DNA from: Adiantum capillus-veneris | Lineage: Eukaryota; Streptophyta; Polypodiopsida; Polypodiales; Pteridaceae | Length of the DNA: 64,000 nt | NCBI GenBank assembly: GCA_014529385.2 | Contig: CM043950.1 | Location: 74,533,935-74,597,934, forward strand | Direction of reading: 5' to 3' | Part shown: positions 12,019 through 21,900 of the stretch, piece after piece | Position numbering within the stretch: position 1 is the stretch's first letter | How the letters are laid out: the number at the start of each line of letters is the position of its first letter | The notes under the pieces: model-generated | What the model saw: the letters and a program-made list of their open reading frames with translations, nothing else | Told to the model about the DNA's origin: nothing | Databases searched by the model: none | Made by a program: the position numbers and the translations under genes

Positions 12019-13568
12019 TGATGGGGGCTTTTCACAAGCCAAGCTCCCATACCCCTCTTCTCTCATCCCCACCCCATGAAAACCCCCTCTTAGGGAGGGA
12101 GTGATAAAAGGCATTGAAAAAAGTAAGAAAAAAATAAAGTATGATTATGTAAACATATGAGAAAGGTAAAATAGGCCACCTCATGCCTGCGGGGCAGCCC
12201 ATCCCCACCTTGCCTCCTTTTTCTTCACTGTTGCCCCGCCGTGTGTCCCTTTTCCTCTCCTCCACTCAAAAGGTCAACCCCCTCTCTCTTCCCCTTATCC
12301 TTTCTCCTTTCTCTCTCCCCTCAAGCTACCCCACCTCTCACCAATAATGCATTCTAACTCACCAATAATGCACCCTAACTCACATGCAACTTATCCTATC
12401 TTCCAAAATAGTATACCCCACCCCCCTTTCTCTCTCCTATCATATCCCATGACCCAAATACCCCCCTCTCTCTCTAAAGGGCACCATGTCTCTTGTTGTG
12501 TAGCTAAATAACCTCCCCCACACTCAGTTTCACTGAAAAAGGTGCCCACAGACCCATCCCCACCCGGTGGTTACCTGATTTTTCTTGTGTTCACACACAT
12601 CTGCATACAGATTCACCTCTGAACACACTCCCCTCTCTTCCCTCTTGTAATTACTTTATTCTCCATGTCACCTCTCACTTTTTTTTCATTAACCCATCTC
12701 TCTCTCTTAGTCTCTCTCTCATGAGACTGCTGTTCTGGCACATATACACACAGCCAGACAAGTGGGACCCATAGTCACATGGCCTATGTAGATAATTATT
12801 TCTTAATTTCTAAATTCTAGAATTTATCCCCCCTCCTCCCCTATATAAAGAGGGGTCACCATCACACTAAACACACACACATCATCACCAAAGAATACAC
12901 TATGCACTGTGTGTGCCTATTGCACACACACACACACACCATCACCATCACCACAATCACCATGCTCGTCTTGAGCATGACCTCTACACCCTTGGGCTAT
13001 GGAAGATGAAGGGCAGCTAAATGAAGGATGATGGCCATAACCCTCGTGCGAGTCTTCGCCATCAACTCCAATCTATCCGCCATGTGCTCTACCACTCTCT
13101 CCCTTCTCATTCCCCTACCTTATGCTCCCCATTTCATCGCCTTATTCTCTAAATAAAGCTTGAGGTTTTGTGAGTATGTTTTCCTGCAATGTTTTGCCCA
13201 TGTGAGGTGTGCGGAATCGCCACCTAGTCTTGTGTTTGGAGTGAGCTTGTGTATGTGTGAAGGGTGTGGGGATTCGCTAATCTGCTGTGGTGCCTAAGTA
13301 CTAAGCCGCTATACCCCCTCCCTCACTCTCTCTCTCTCTCTCTTTCACTCTCTCACTTGATCTCATTTCCCTTCCTCTTCATCATTACTCCCAAGTATCC
13401 ATCTCTCTTGGATGAAAACTTTGTTATGGTGGTGTGTTGTTTGCGTCCTAGCCGTTGAAGCTAGGTGGTGCCCCGTGTTTGCTTTACCATGACAGGCTCA
13501 AGGCGCGCCATTCGCTCCCCGATGTTTTAGAGGCCGTCGGGGGTTCGGGGTTCGCTTTGCTCCTATCA
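12019..13568 (+). repeat. 3' LTR of the first Tat-type gypsy element (1.55 kb)
   Basis: It begins TGATGGGGGC right after the polypurine tract and ends CTCCTATCA, giving short TGATR/YATCA inverted ends. A TATA box (TATATAAA, 12843-12850) lies before a CA-rich stretch, and an AATAAA at 13152-13157 would serve polyadenylation. CT-rich runs occur at about 12250-12330, 12700-12720 and 13322-13345. The 5' LTR is lost, so neither age nor target duplication can be read. No gene lies inside. Confidence 0.78.
12843..12850 (+). promoter_or_regulatory. TATA box in the gypsy LTR
   Basis: CTATATAAAGAGGGG inside the LTR, about 300 bp upstream of an AATAAA signal, as expected for the U3/R junction of an LTR promoter. 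Confidence 0.6.
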
Positions 13569-14606
13569 ATGCTTTGTTTACCAAAAAGGTGCAAAAATTT
13601 AAAAAATTAAATAATCGTGATTATTACTTTTATTCTATTTTTTAACTTTTTGACCAACCCAGCATATGACTAGTTTTAACATATTATAGTAAGTCCACAA
13701 ATCAAATTTAGTAAGATTTAGATCATTGGAGTGAAAATTGTGGCCAAATTTGTAAAGTCAATCTGCAGACACAAAATTGTTGACCATTTGAACATGGATT
13801 ATCCAAACTTGATGAAACTTGGCTAGGGAGCTTAAGTTTAGCTGCTTAACCATTCTCTGTCAACATTGTGGCAAAAATATGAGAAGTAAATAATTGCGAT
13901 TATGTACATCTGCTATAAAATTAGACATTTTTGCACATTTGAGTATACCACAAGGTCAAGCACATGAAGTAGACCATAAAAGTTAAATTTAGTGGAATTT
14001 GGATCACAAAAGTGAGACTTAAGCTAGATTCTTGAGCAGTGAGTCTACGGACACAAAATCGTTGCTGACTTGAACAAATTTTGTTCAAACTCAGTGAAAC
14101 TTGTCCAGAGACCTTAACAAGTTGAATTCTTGGCAAAACAAGCCAAAAACTGCTAAAAATAGAGAAAAGTAATAATCACAATTATTTACTTCTGAGACAC
14201 AAAGACAAAATTTTGGACTTTTGCGTTTGTACAATGTTAGAACAACATAATACAAGACCATCGGTCAATTTTGGGCTCAATTGGATCCAAATTAGTACAT
14301 ATTTACTCAGTTTTTAGGTTGCAGATTAGTCCTCTGGCTTTTTGCAAAAGTAGAATCTGAAAATCTCAATTATTGACTCATTTAGCTCAAATTAAAGTGA
14401 TATACATAGACCAGTCACAATAGTTAGCAAAAATTTGTACAGTCGTTGTGAAAGAATAGCTAATTTGATTAACACTGATATAGGAATTGGGTTGCACAAG
14501 ACAAGGAAGTGAAATCTTGACAGGAGTTGCAGTCAAGTTAAGCGGAAGAAACTGATAACAAGTCAATCCGACAATAAGTGCTCTATCCAGGGCTTCACAA
14601 GTTTCC
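13569..14606. repeat. Diverged ~280-bp tandem repeats upstream of the second gypsy element
   Basis: Recurring AATAATCRYRATTAT motifs at about 13609, 13889 and 14169, with a weaker one near 14360, set a period of roughly 280 bp. They are accompanied by repeated GATCA...GTGA, ACACAAAATYGTTG and GTGAAACTTG-like blocks (13775-13825 against 14050-14105). Copies are strongly diverged. This is the untranslated leader position of the following gypsy element. No LTR or primer site was identified. Confidence 0.6.
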
Positions 14607-15524
14607 ATGAACCTTAGATATGATCATATACTAGCAAACCAAGGCATATTCGGTGGAGAGACCACTATTATAGTATCCACCGAAGAGAGTGTGAATCAAG
14701 GCGATCACTTGGACACTATCTTTCAGGAAGTCTCAGACACTTTTTCAGAATCAACATCTGAAATGTCTTCCTATTCGACTGATTTAGGAACCGGAATGAC
14801 ACTGCGGTATAAGCACATACTCACATTTTATAAGACTAATGGCCATGGAGCTCAGGTTTACCTGGATCCCAATGAAGAGTATGCCATTCACATTGATGAC
14901 CATGACATAGAGTTTGAAGAGGAAATCGGGGCAAACAAACAAGGAAAAATGTATATGTATAAAAATGAAACTCAGTATTTGCAAGTTGAAAACCTCGATG
15001 TGATAGACAAATGGAGGTTAGAAGTAAATACCATAATTCTAGATATGGCATCAAAAGAAGGACCACCAACTTTAGAATTTGAGGGATACAATCATGCTGA
15101 TTTGAATCCATTGAAATGGCTTAGCATGGATAATCCTAGGATTGGAGTCTATTGTTGGGAGGATATAAACTTCAAAGATCTTCTATGGACTTCTCATGCC
15201 AAATTAGGCTAGTTAACACTCATGGACATCATCTATATCTTCAAAATCAAAGACAAGGGTTCAACAAATCTACCAACAAAGCATTTGACCCTAGAAGAGT
15301 GTGTATCGGATGCCATTGACTTGGGAGACAATTGTGAATTTTCAATAAAGAAGACTTCCCTAAGGATAATCAAAATGAGAAAACAACATCCACCGCTTAC
15401 AGCCATAGAAGACATGCTTGCTGCAGGAACGGTTGCTGCTGCACCGCTTACAGCCATAGAAGACATGCTCAAAAGGATGAATGGAATGATGAATAACATG
15501 CAAAAAACACCTATAAGGGGATGA
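14607..15524 (+). pseudogene. Gag N-terminal region of the second gypsy element
   Basis: Two consecutive frames (14607-15212 and 15222-15524) make up an acidic, Ser/Thr- and Glu-rich protein followed by a short basic region. No conserved gag fold is obvious. The assignment comes from position upstream of a zinc-knuckle region and protease on the same strand. A 51-bp in-frame duplication gives two copies of PLTAIEDML (15391 and 15442). The TAG at 15210-15212 separates the two parts. It may also be an unrelated reading frame adopted as gag in this family. Confidence 0.5.
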
Positions 15525-15676
15525 GGGCAAGAGATACCTCAACAGGGACAACCAATTAGGCCACAAAAATGGTATGCGAAGGCAAATGGACCAATCATGA
15601 GACCAATGAGTGGTATTATCGACCAAAGTATGATGGGAATGTTCAACATGTGATTATGAGTCCATAAGAACAATCC

Positions 15677-16250
15677 ATGTACAAATATTATTCTAATATG
15701 ACCCCAACTCAAACATCACCCATGGGTATGGAAAGAAGTCAACCCGTGTTGGGTCAACAACCTCCATATCTTGGACATAATGCAGTGCCGGTAATGCATC
15801 CTGAGGGAATCATAGAAGAACAAGCACTTGTGCCTGTTACACCCTATGTTGAGCCTAGTTCATCTGCAGTAATGGTAGAAGGAGAGTGATATAATTCACA
15901 TCCATCACCAATGGAAGAAATTGCCACTTATACTACACCAGAGTTTGCACCAATGTACTATGTAGCTAATCAAGGTGTTAGACCTCCGATGGTAAGACCC
16001 ATGATTAAGCCAAGAACTGGAAATTGTCATAATTGTGGTGCAGATGATCACGGGAAAAATGAATTCTCAAATCCTAAGAAGAACATTAAGTCGGTTGAAG
16101 CTTTTTGTATATAATGTTGCAAAAAGGGAGGATACTTCCCTGAAGATTGTCCAAAAAATCATTTAAACAAGGGTAAAATAGTAGTGAACGTAGTCCAAAT
16201 GGTACCTGATAGCTCATCGGAGAGTGAACCTTTTGTTCCAATCAAGGCTA
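15677..16250 (+). pseudogene. Gag C-terminus with degenerate zinc knuckles
   Basis: A Pro/Met-rich region (15677-15889) precedes NCHNCGADDHGKNEFSNPKK (about 16021-16080). This is a CCHC knuckle whose last Cys is changed to Phe. After a TAA, a second knuckle CICCKKGGYFPEDCPKN follows (about 16105-16155) with Tyr in place of the His. Knuckles bind the genomic RNA in the capsid. The double loss of ligands, and stops at 15887 and 16112, show decay. Confidence 0.7.
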
Positions 16251-17297
16251 AGAAAAAGAAACATAATCACCAGAGCACAGGCTAAGAAAAACAAACCTAG
16301 GTCCTCTGATGATTCAGAGAATACTAAAATTTTCTCTCAAAAAACCAAAAGAAGAAGAAGCTAGAGGTATGAGATAAGAAAAAAGAAACAAAGGGTTGAA
16401 ATCGAGGAGAAAGCCAAGAAACTATTCTAGGAAAAAGTGAAAGAAATTGGAAGTGAAATCAAGGAAACCAAAGTGAAATCTGGAGGATCAATTTTGGTAG
16501 ACAAAATTTTTGACCTAATCATTGCAGCCTTTTACTAGGTTGGACTTAAAGCAGGCCAAAACATGGAAAACAAATGGAAAAACCATCTTTCTCCAATATG
16601 GAAGCAGTTAAGCGTGAATCTTATCAAAATTTGGTAATAATTACTCAAGAGATACTGGAAAAACAAAAACCCATGCTCGAGAGTATTGCAAAAACCTGAG
16701 GAGCTTGTGGTAGGATCCACTAAAGAGAAATCCAAAGCGGTGGTAGAACCCCATTTTAAAACTAAAAAGCGAGAACTCATAGTGCCTGACAATGAATATG
16801 CCTTACATAGAGTTCCGTTCGTGGAAGAAGACTGGCCAGGACACTTATGGGAACAAGTTAGAGTGATTAATAATGGGAGCTTAACTTTGAAGTCAGCTCC
16901 TATAGAGGAAGTTTGGTTAGACAATCTACCTCCTGATATGGACATGGATGTACATTCCTTGTATGGGGATTGCGGCTCTAAAGCTTTAGGACTGTCTAAA
17001 CCAATGACTCTAAAAACACTACCCTCTTACTTGGGAGATAACGAAGACGAATCCATAGTGTGTAAAACCACTCATATAAAAAGAGCGGAATACACCCTAG
17101 ACGTAGACAACATCCATTCAATCATTCCTACACCCATTCAATGCACTCTTACCTTAGGAGAGCTGTAAAAAACCAGGCCATACTTATGGAATGATCTAGA
17201 AAAAACTCTAGAGAAGGTGGGGATAACAGGGCTAATCGCAAAAAAATCTGAAAATTTGAAACAAGAATTGGATAACAAAGAGATTAGGTAAGTCCCA
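16251..17297 (+). pseudogene. Gag-pol linker region of the second gypsy element
   Basis: Lys-rich sequence (16260-16480) with stops, then a 160-residue frame at 16686-17168 with acidic and hydrophilic composition (ENGSL, DNLPPDMDMDVHSLYGDCG). No domain can be named. It lies between the knuckles and the protease, so it is probably the N-terminal spacer of pol. Confidence 0.45.
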
Positions 17298-17630
17298 ATG
17301 AACAAAGTCAGAGAATACTACGAGAGGGAAGAAGGAAACACAACCCTTATAGTAAGACATAATGATATAGAAACCATGGCAATACTGGATAGTGGGGCAA
17401 GCATAGCCATAGCCACGAAAACAGTATGGGCAGCATGGGAAAAACCAGCCATTAGACACAATCGAATGAAATTACAATTGGCTTATGAGCACATCAAAAG
17501 ACCCTTAGGACTGCTTGAAAAAGTGATAGTTAGTTCTTGTGGAGTTGATTATCAACATACTTTTGCAATAGTGGACTTTGGAAAGAAACTCAATTATGAA
17601 ATCATCTTGGGAAGGCCATTCATGCGATAA
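17298..17630 (+). pseudogene. Retropepsin-like protease of the second gypsy element
   Basis: The frame holds AILDSGASIAIATKTVW with the catalytic D-S-G, and a distal GRPFM after a hydrophobic flap-like region (YEIILGRPF). This is the usual shape of a gypsy protease, which cleaves the gag-pol polyprotein. The frame itself is open over 110 residues but is separated from gag and RT by stops on both sides. The DSGA motif and position before RT make the call secure. Confidence 0.82.
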
Positions 17631-17639
17631 GTACAACTC

Positions 17640-18912
17640 ATCCAGGATTGGGGAAAGAGCAACTTGTACTTGAAGCAAGTGGGATCAATAACAAGGGTTA
17701 ATCTAAATGATCATGCTTTTAGAGATGTTATGGAAACGTCCATACAAGAATTTGACTCAATCTCTTTGGCTGAAACAAAGCTTCCATTTTGGTTAAACAA
17801 AGACACATCTATATGGATGTGTGGAGCCTCAGAAAACGGGATCTTAAAACAAGAAGATGTATCTTAGAAAGGATTGCACAAATGAAGCTTTACCTGAACC
17901 CTTTTTGGAGCGTTGGTTTGAGCCATTTTAGTGGACTCAAATTTTAGCAGCAATGGATGTGTGTGTAAATACGTCTATGCCTACTCAATTTTGCAATGAG
18001 GACGGCTATGACATAATTCCCATACAAATGATTTCAACCCTTCACATTGAAGAAAAAATTCATAAGCCTAAGGACTTAGTGAAAGTTCAACAAGTCTTTT
18101 CATACCACTACTATGATGCAGTAGATGAGTTAGAAGAATGTTCGGCTACCTCAGATGATCCTGGGTTGGAAAAAGAATAGGTGAGAGCTAAACTACTCAC
18201 TAACAGAGGGGAGGAAAATTTTTTTAACTTTCCAAACCGGAAACTGAGAAGACAAAAATGGTATAGAAGAAAAAGAGATACCAGAAACTTAAAATCTAAA
18301 CCCATGCCATCAGTCTCTAGTAGAACACAGTTTTTGATGCAGATAAATGCACATGATTATGTCAAAGACAAAGTTAGGGGTAGATATCCTTCAGCCAAAA
18401 ATCAAGAAATATCAAAAACATCGAGAAAAACGAGAAAGAAAACTCAATCAAAACCTAAATACCAGAACAAGGATTTGGCCATGACACGAGTTGAACGAAA
18501 AAAGAAATATCAAGAGTTAAAGAAAGCTCTAAATAAGATGTACACCACGTAAATGGAAACCACCGAGGAAGAAGCTAAGGATGTAATGAGTGTCCCATCC
18601 CATTACAAGAAATATACTCTCCAAGACCAAAACATCATAGTCGAACAACCTGTCAGGGAGCTAAGAAAACAGGGTGAGTTCTACGAAGGACCTGAAAATG
18701 CACAAAAGATAGATTTGGCCGAACCAGGAGAAGAGCCTAGACCTGCCTACATTGCAAATGACCTAAAGAAAGAGAAAGAAGAGCTTTTGTTAAGCTTATT
18801 GAAAGAATACCAATATATCTTTGCTTGGTCTTATACGGATCTCAAGGGTGTTGATCTAGAAATCTGTCAGCATACCATACCTATGAGAGATAATGTAAAA
18901 CCAAGCAAATAG
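17640..18912 (+). pseudogene. Protease-RT linker and N-terminal edge of RT
   Basis: A run of frames (17664-17867, 17953-18180, 18181-18552, 18553-18912) separated by single stops. The third is strongly basic (KKKYQELKKALNKM). The last ends with LLKEYQYIFAWSYTDLKGVDLEICQHTIPM, which is the region that typically precedes RT in gypsy pol (YxDxFAWSYxDLxG...HxI). The basic stretch has no known domain. It is probably one long polyprotein segment that has gained stops. Confidence 0.6.
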
Positions 18913-18989
18913 AGACCATATACTTAAAATAGAGACCATATCAAAGAAGAGTTAGAAAAGCTCAAAGAAACCTAATTCATTTATAAAAT

Positions 18990-19677
18990 TGAACAATAGA
19001 TTGGGTGTCTCCAATTGTGGTAGTACCCAGGAAAAATGAAAAATTAAGGGTGTGTGTTAATCTTAAGAAAGTTAATGCATCCACCATTAGATACAACTTT
19101 CCCCTTCCAATCACTCGATGTTTTAGAGCGAGCTGTAAGAAAAGAAGCTTATAGTTTTTTAGATGGCTTTTTAGGATACAATCAACTTTTGATTGACCTT
19201 AAAGATCAACCTAAAACTGCCTTTGTAACTGAATGGGATATTTTTGCCTATTTGGTTATGCCTTTTGGGTTAACTAATGCTCTTGTCACCTTTCAAAGAT
19301 TGATGATCCATGCTTTTCAGGAATATCTTTTCTTGGAAGTATATATGGATGATCTATGTGTACATTCATCAATCGGGGCTAATCATTTTGAACACCTCAA
19401 AAAGGTATTCGAAAAATGTAGACTTTATAGGATTTGCTTAAATCCTGAAAAGTGCACATTTATGGGCAGACAAGAAAAAATTATTGGACATATAGTGTCT
19501 AAAAATGGCATCGCTATTGATATGGATAAAATTCATGTTATTGTTGCATTACTTAGACCGACAACAATAAAAGGGGTACAACCTTTCGTGGGACATTGTG
19601 GATATTACAGACGATTCATTTACATGTACGCTATAATTGCAAAACCCATGTACATATTAATTACACTCTTTGAATAA
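18990..19677 (+). pseudogene. Reverse transcriptase of the second gypsy element
   Basis: RT motifs in order: VSPIVVVPRKNEKLRVCVNLKKVN (about 19010-19080), then a frameshift. YSFLDGFLGYNQLLIDLKDQPKTAFVT follows, then LVMPFGLTNA and the catalytic VYMDDLCVHSS (about 19337-19370). The thumb is LNPEKCTFMGRQEKIIGHIVS and the connection region HCGYYRRFIYMYA. It lacks the front part of the fingers because of the frameshift and ends at TAA near 19677. The Y-M-D-D core is intact. It belongs to a different gypsy lineage from the element at 6012, which has F-I-D-D. Confidence 0.87.
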
Positions 19678-20275
19678 ACTGATGAGTGTGAAGAATCCTT
19701 CATGAAGCTAAATCAATCTATCACTTCAGCCCCAATATTGAAAGCACCAGATTGGAATAAGATATTCCACATACATGTAGATGCTTCCAATTTTACCATT
19801 GGGTGTATACTAGCTCAACCAGGAGACGAAAAAATTGATTTTCCTATTTCTTATGCTAGTAGATAGTTGAATATGGCATAGAAAAACTATACAACCACCG
19901 AAAGGGAAGGATATGAACGATCTATACCATAAAAAAGTATAGACATTACCTATTAGCTAACAAATTTGTGTTCTTTGTGGACCACCAAGCCTTATTGTAC
20001 TTGGTCAACAAGCCATGCAACACGGGAAGTATAGTAGATTTTTCATTATTCTTTTGGTATTTACTTTCAGTATAGTTGTAAAAAAGGGCACCACTCACCA
20101 AAGAGCATATTATTTATCAAGGATTATTTTGGGAGAACCACCGAAAGGGGTAGACAATGATCTACCGGATGACAATGATCTATTCTCCATGGAAATGATA
20201 CCCCGATGGTCAGAAAATATGGTTTCATTGATGACCATAGCTCAAGTGGATTTTGCAAATACCACTTCCTATTAG
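19678..20275 (+). pseudogene. RNase H region of the second gypsy element
   Basis: After the RT stop, APILKAPDWNKIFHIHVDASNFTIGCILAQPG reads as the start of a gypsy RNase H. Several stops and a frameshift interrupt FPISYASR, NYTTTEREGYE and the HYLLANKFVFFVDHQAL-like part. The C-terminal part (20015-20275) reads GKYSRFFIILLVFTF...VVKKGTTHQRAYYLSR, typical of the end of this domain. Catalytic activity is lost. Confidence 0.75.
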
Positions 20276-21310
20276 AACCAAATTAAATGGGCAATGGGCT
20301 ATGTATCAATTACTAGCTGGAAGGCTATACAAAAGAAATCAGGATGGAATATGGCTTTTGTGTATTAATTCTAAAGAGAAAACCAATACTAAAGTCAAGC
20401 ACATAGTACCATAGTGGGACTTCAATTTACGGAAGACCAAACTATGCAACGGATCTTTAGACTTGGAGTATTTCGGCCAACCATGAAGAGTGACATTCAC
20501 TCATTTGTAAAAGAATGTCATCAATGCAAGAAACAAGCACCCATACCTCATGTGACATTTTTCCAAATATTAATCGTTCCTAAGTGGAGTAACTATCTAG
20601 TTACTTACTTGTCAAGCCGAACATTTCGTGAGGATATGAGTAAACGCTGCCAGAGAGAAATTGAAACTGAAGTAGAGACTATGGTTTTATTGGAAACCAA
20701 TTGTATCAAAGAGGAAAGGATAAACATTTGCGTCTTTGTACAAATGAAGATGACTATATTCCCATTATAGAACAAGCACATGTTGGATAAGTTAGAGGTC
20801 ACTTTTCTAGTGAAACCACCACGAGAGAAATCTGATGGTAGGCATATGGTGGCCAACAATTTTTACAGATGTCAAAGAATATGTTCGAAGGTGTGATACA
20901 TGTCAGCAAGAAAAAATGCCATCCCGTGTAGATAGCATGTCTTTAAGACCAATGATGGGGGCTATTGCTTTTGCAAAATTGGAAATATATTTTGTCGGGC
21001 CAATACAACCACCAGCTTATAGAACCCATGCTCAATATATCATTGTAGCTACGGAGAATGTTGTCAGGACCACAACCACATTCTTGTCTGAGAATGTGTT
21101 CATAAGATATCGACTTCCAATAGAAATGGTCAGTGATAGGGGAACTCATTTTCTCAATGAGGTAATTGAGTATCTGCTTAATGAATTTATGGTCATTCAT
21201 AACAAATTGGCTCCCTATCATCCACAACCAAACACACATGATGAGCACACAAATAAAGTTCTTAGCTCGGTCTTAACTAAAGTGGTTAGTTCAGGACGGA
21301 CCAATTAAAA
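20276..21310 (+). pseudogene. Integrase of the second gypsy element, with two zinc-type modules
   Basis: A first module at about 20414-20560 (FTEDQTMQRIFRLGVFRPTMKSDIHSFVKECHQCKKQAP) looks like an integrase H2C2 zinc domain. A spacer and a second, clearer module follow (20835-20905: IWWPTIFTDVKEYVRRCDTCQQEK). The core domain then reads LEIYFVGPIQPPAYRT (the usual catalytic GIDF Asp is replaced by Tyr), then MVSDRGTHFLNEVIE with the second Asp, and a PYHPQ region. The third acid is uncertain. Stops split it at 20769. The first catalytic Asp is lost, so it is inactive. Confidence 0.8.
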
Positions 21311-21840
21311 AATGAATCTCCATGCTGCTCTATGGGTTTATAGAGTTTCATTCAAGACCGCTTTAAATGCTATACCCTTTAACCTTGTTTATGGTTTTGA
21401 TGCCATACTGCCGATATAATTTCTATTGCTGACACCAAGGGTAGCTAAGGATCTTGAGTGGACCGGAAATGAATTATCAAAGAGGCTTGAAAATTTAGAA
21501 AAGACAAGCAAGGCTAACAATTGTAGCTCACATCTATGCACAACAGTGGAAACAAAAACAATTTTTTGATTCCCATCTCGTCACAAAAATCTTCAAAAAG
21601 GGGGACTTAGTTTTCGCATACTCCCTTAAACAGCACATTCCCAAGTTTAAGAAAAGGGAAACAAACCATTTATCATTGAATATGTATCCCCAAGCGGAGC
21701 AGTTAAGTTGTCCAATCTAGATGGTGAAGCAATGGCTAATTGGATTCGTGGCTGCCATTTAAAGAAGTACAATTTTCCACTAACCAATGAATTTCTAGAA
21801 AAGATGCATCCACAAAAAAAACAAAGATGAAACCATAGCA
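21311..21840 (+). pseudogene. Integrase C-terminus of the second gypsy element
   Basis: Read across frameshifts, LHAALWVYRVSFKTAL, IPFNLVYGFDAILPI, LEWTGNELSKRLENLE, then FIIEYVSPSGAVKLSNLDGEAMANWIRGCHLKKY. This is the usual helical region and C-terminal DNA-binding fold. The element has no detectable 3' LTR, because copia sequence begins within about 60 bp (21901), so its 3' end was lost. Confidence 0.75.
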
Positions 21841-21900
21841 GATCATTGATGAAGCACAAGAGGAAGCTGTTGTTTATCTTGTTGATGATACTACTTGTTA

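Noticed and set aside
13520-13568. GGTTCGGGGTTCGC resembling a tRNA T-arm or B box
   Set aside because: It lies at the 3' end of the gypsy LTR, and no cloverleaf or A box could be formed around it.
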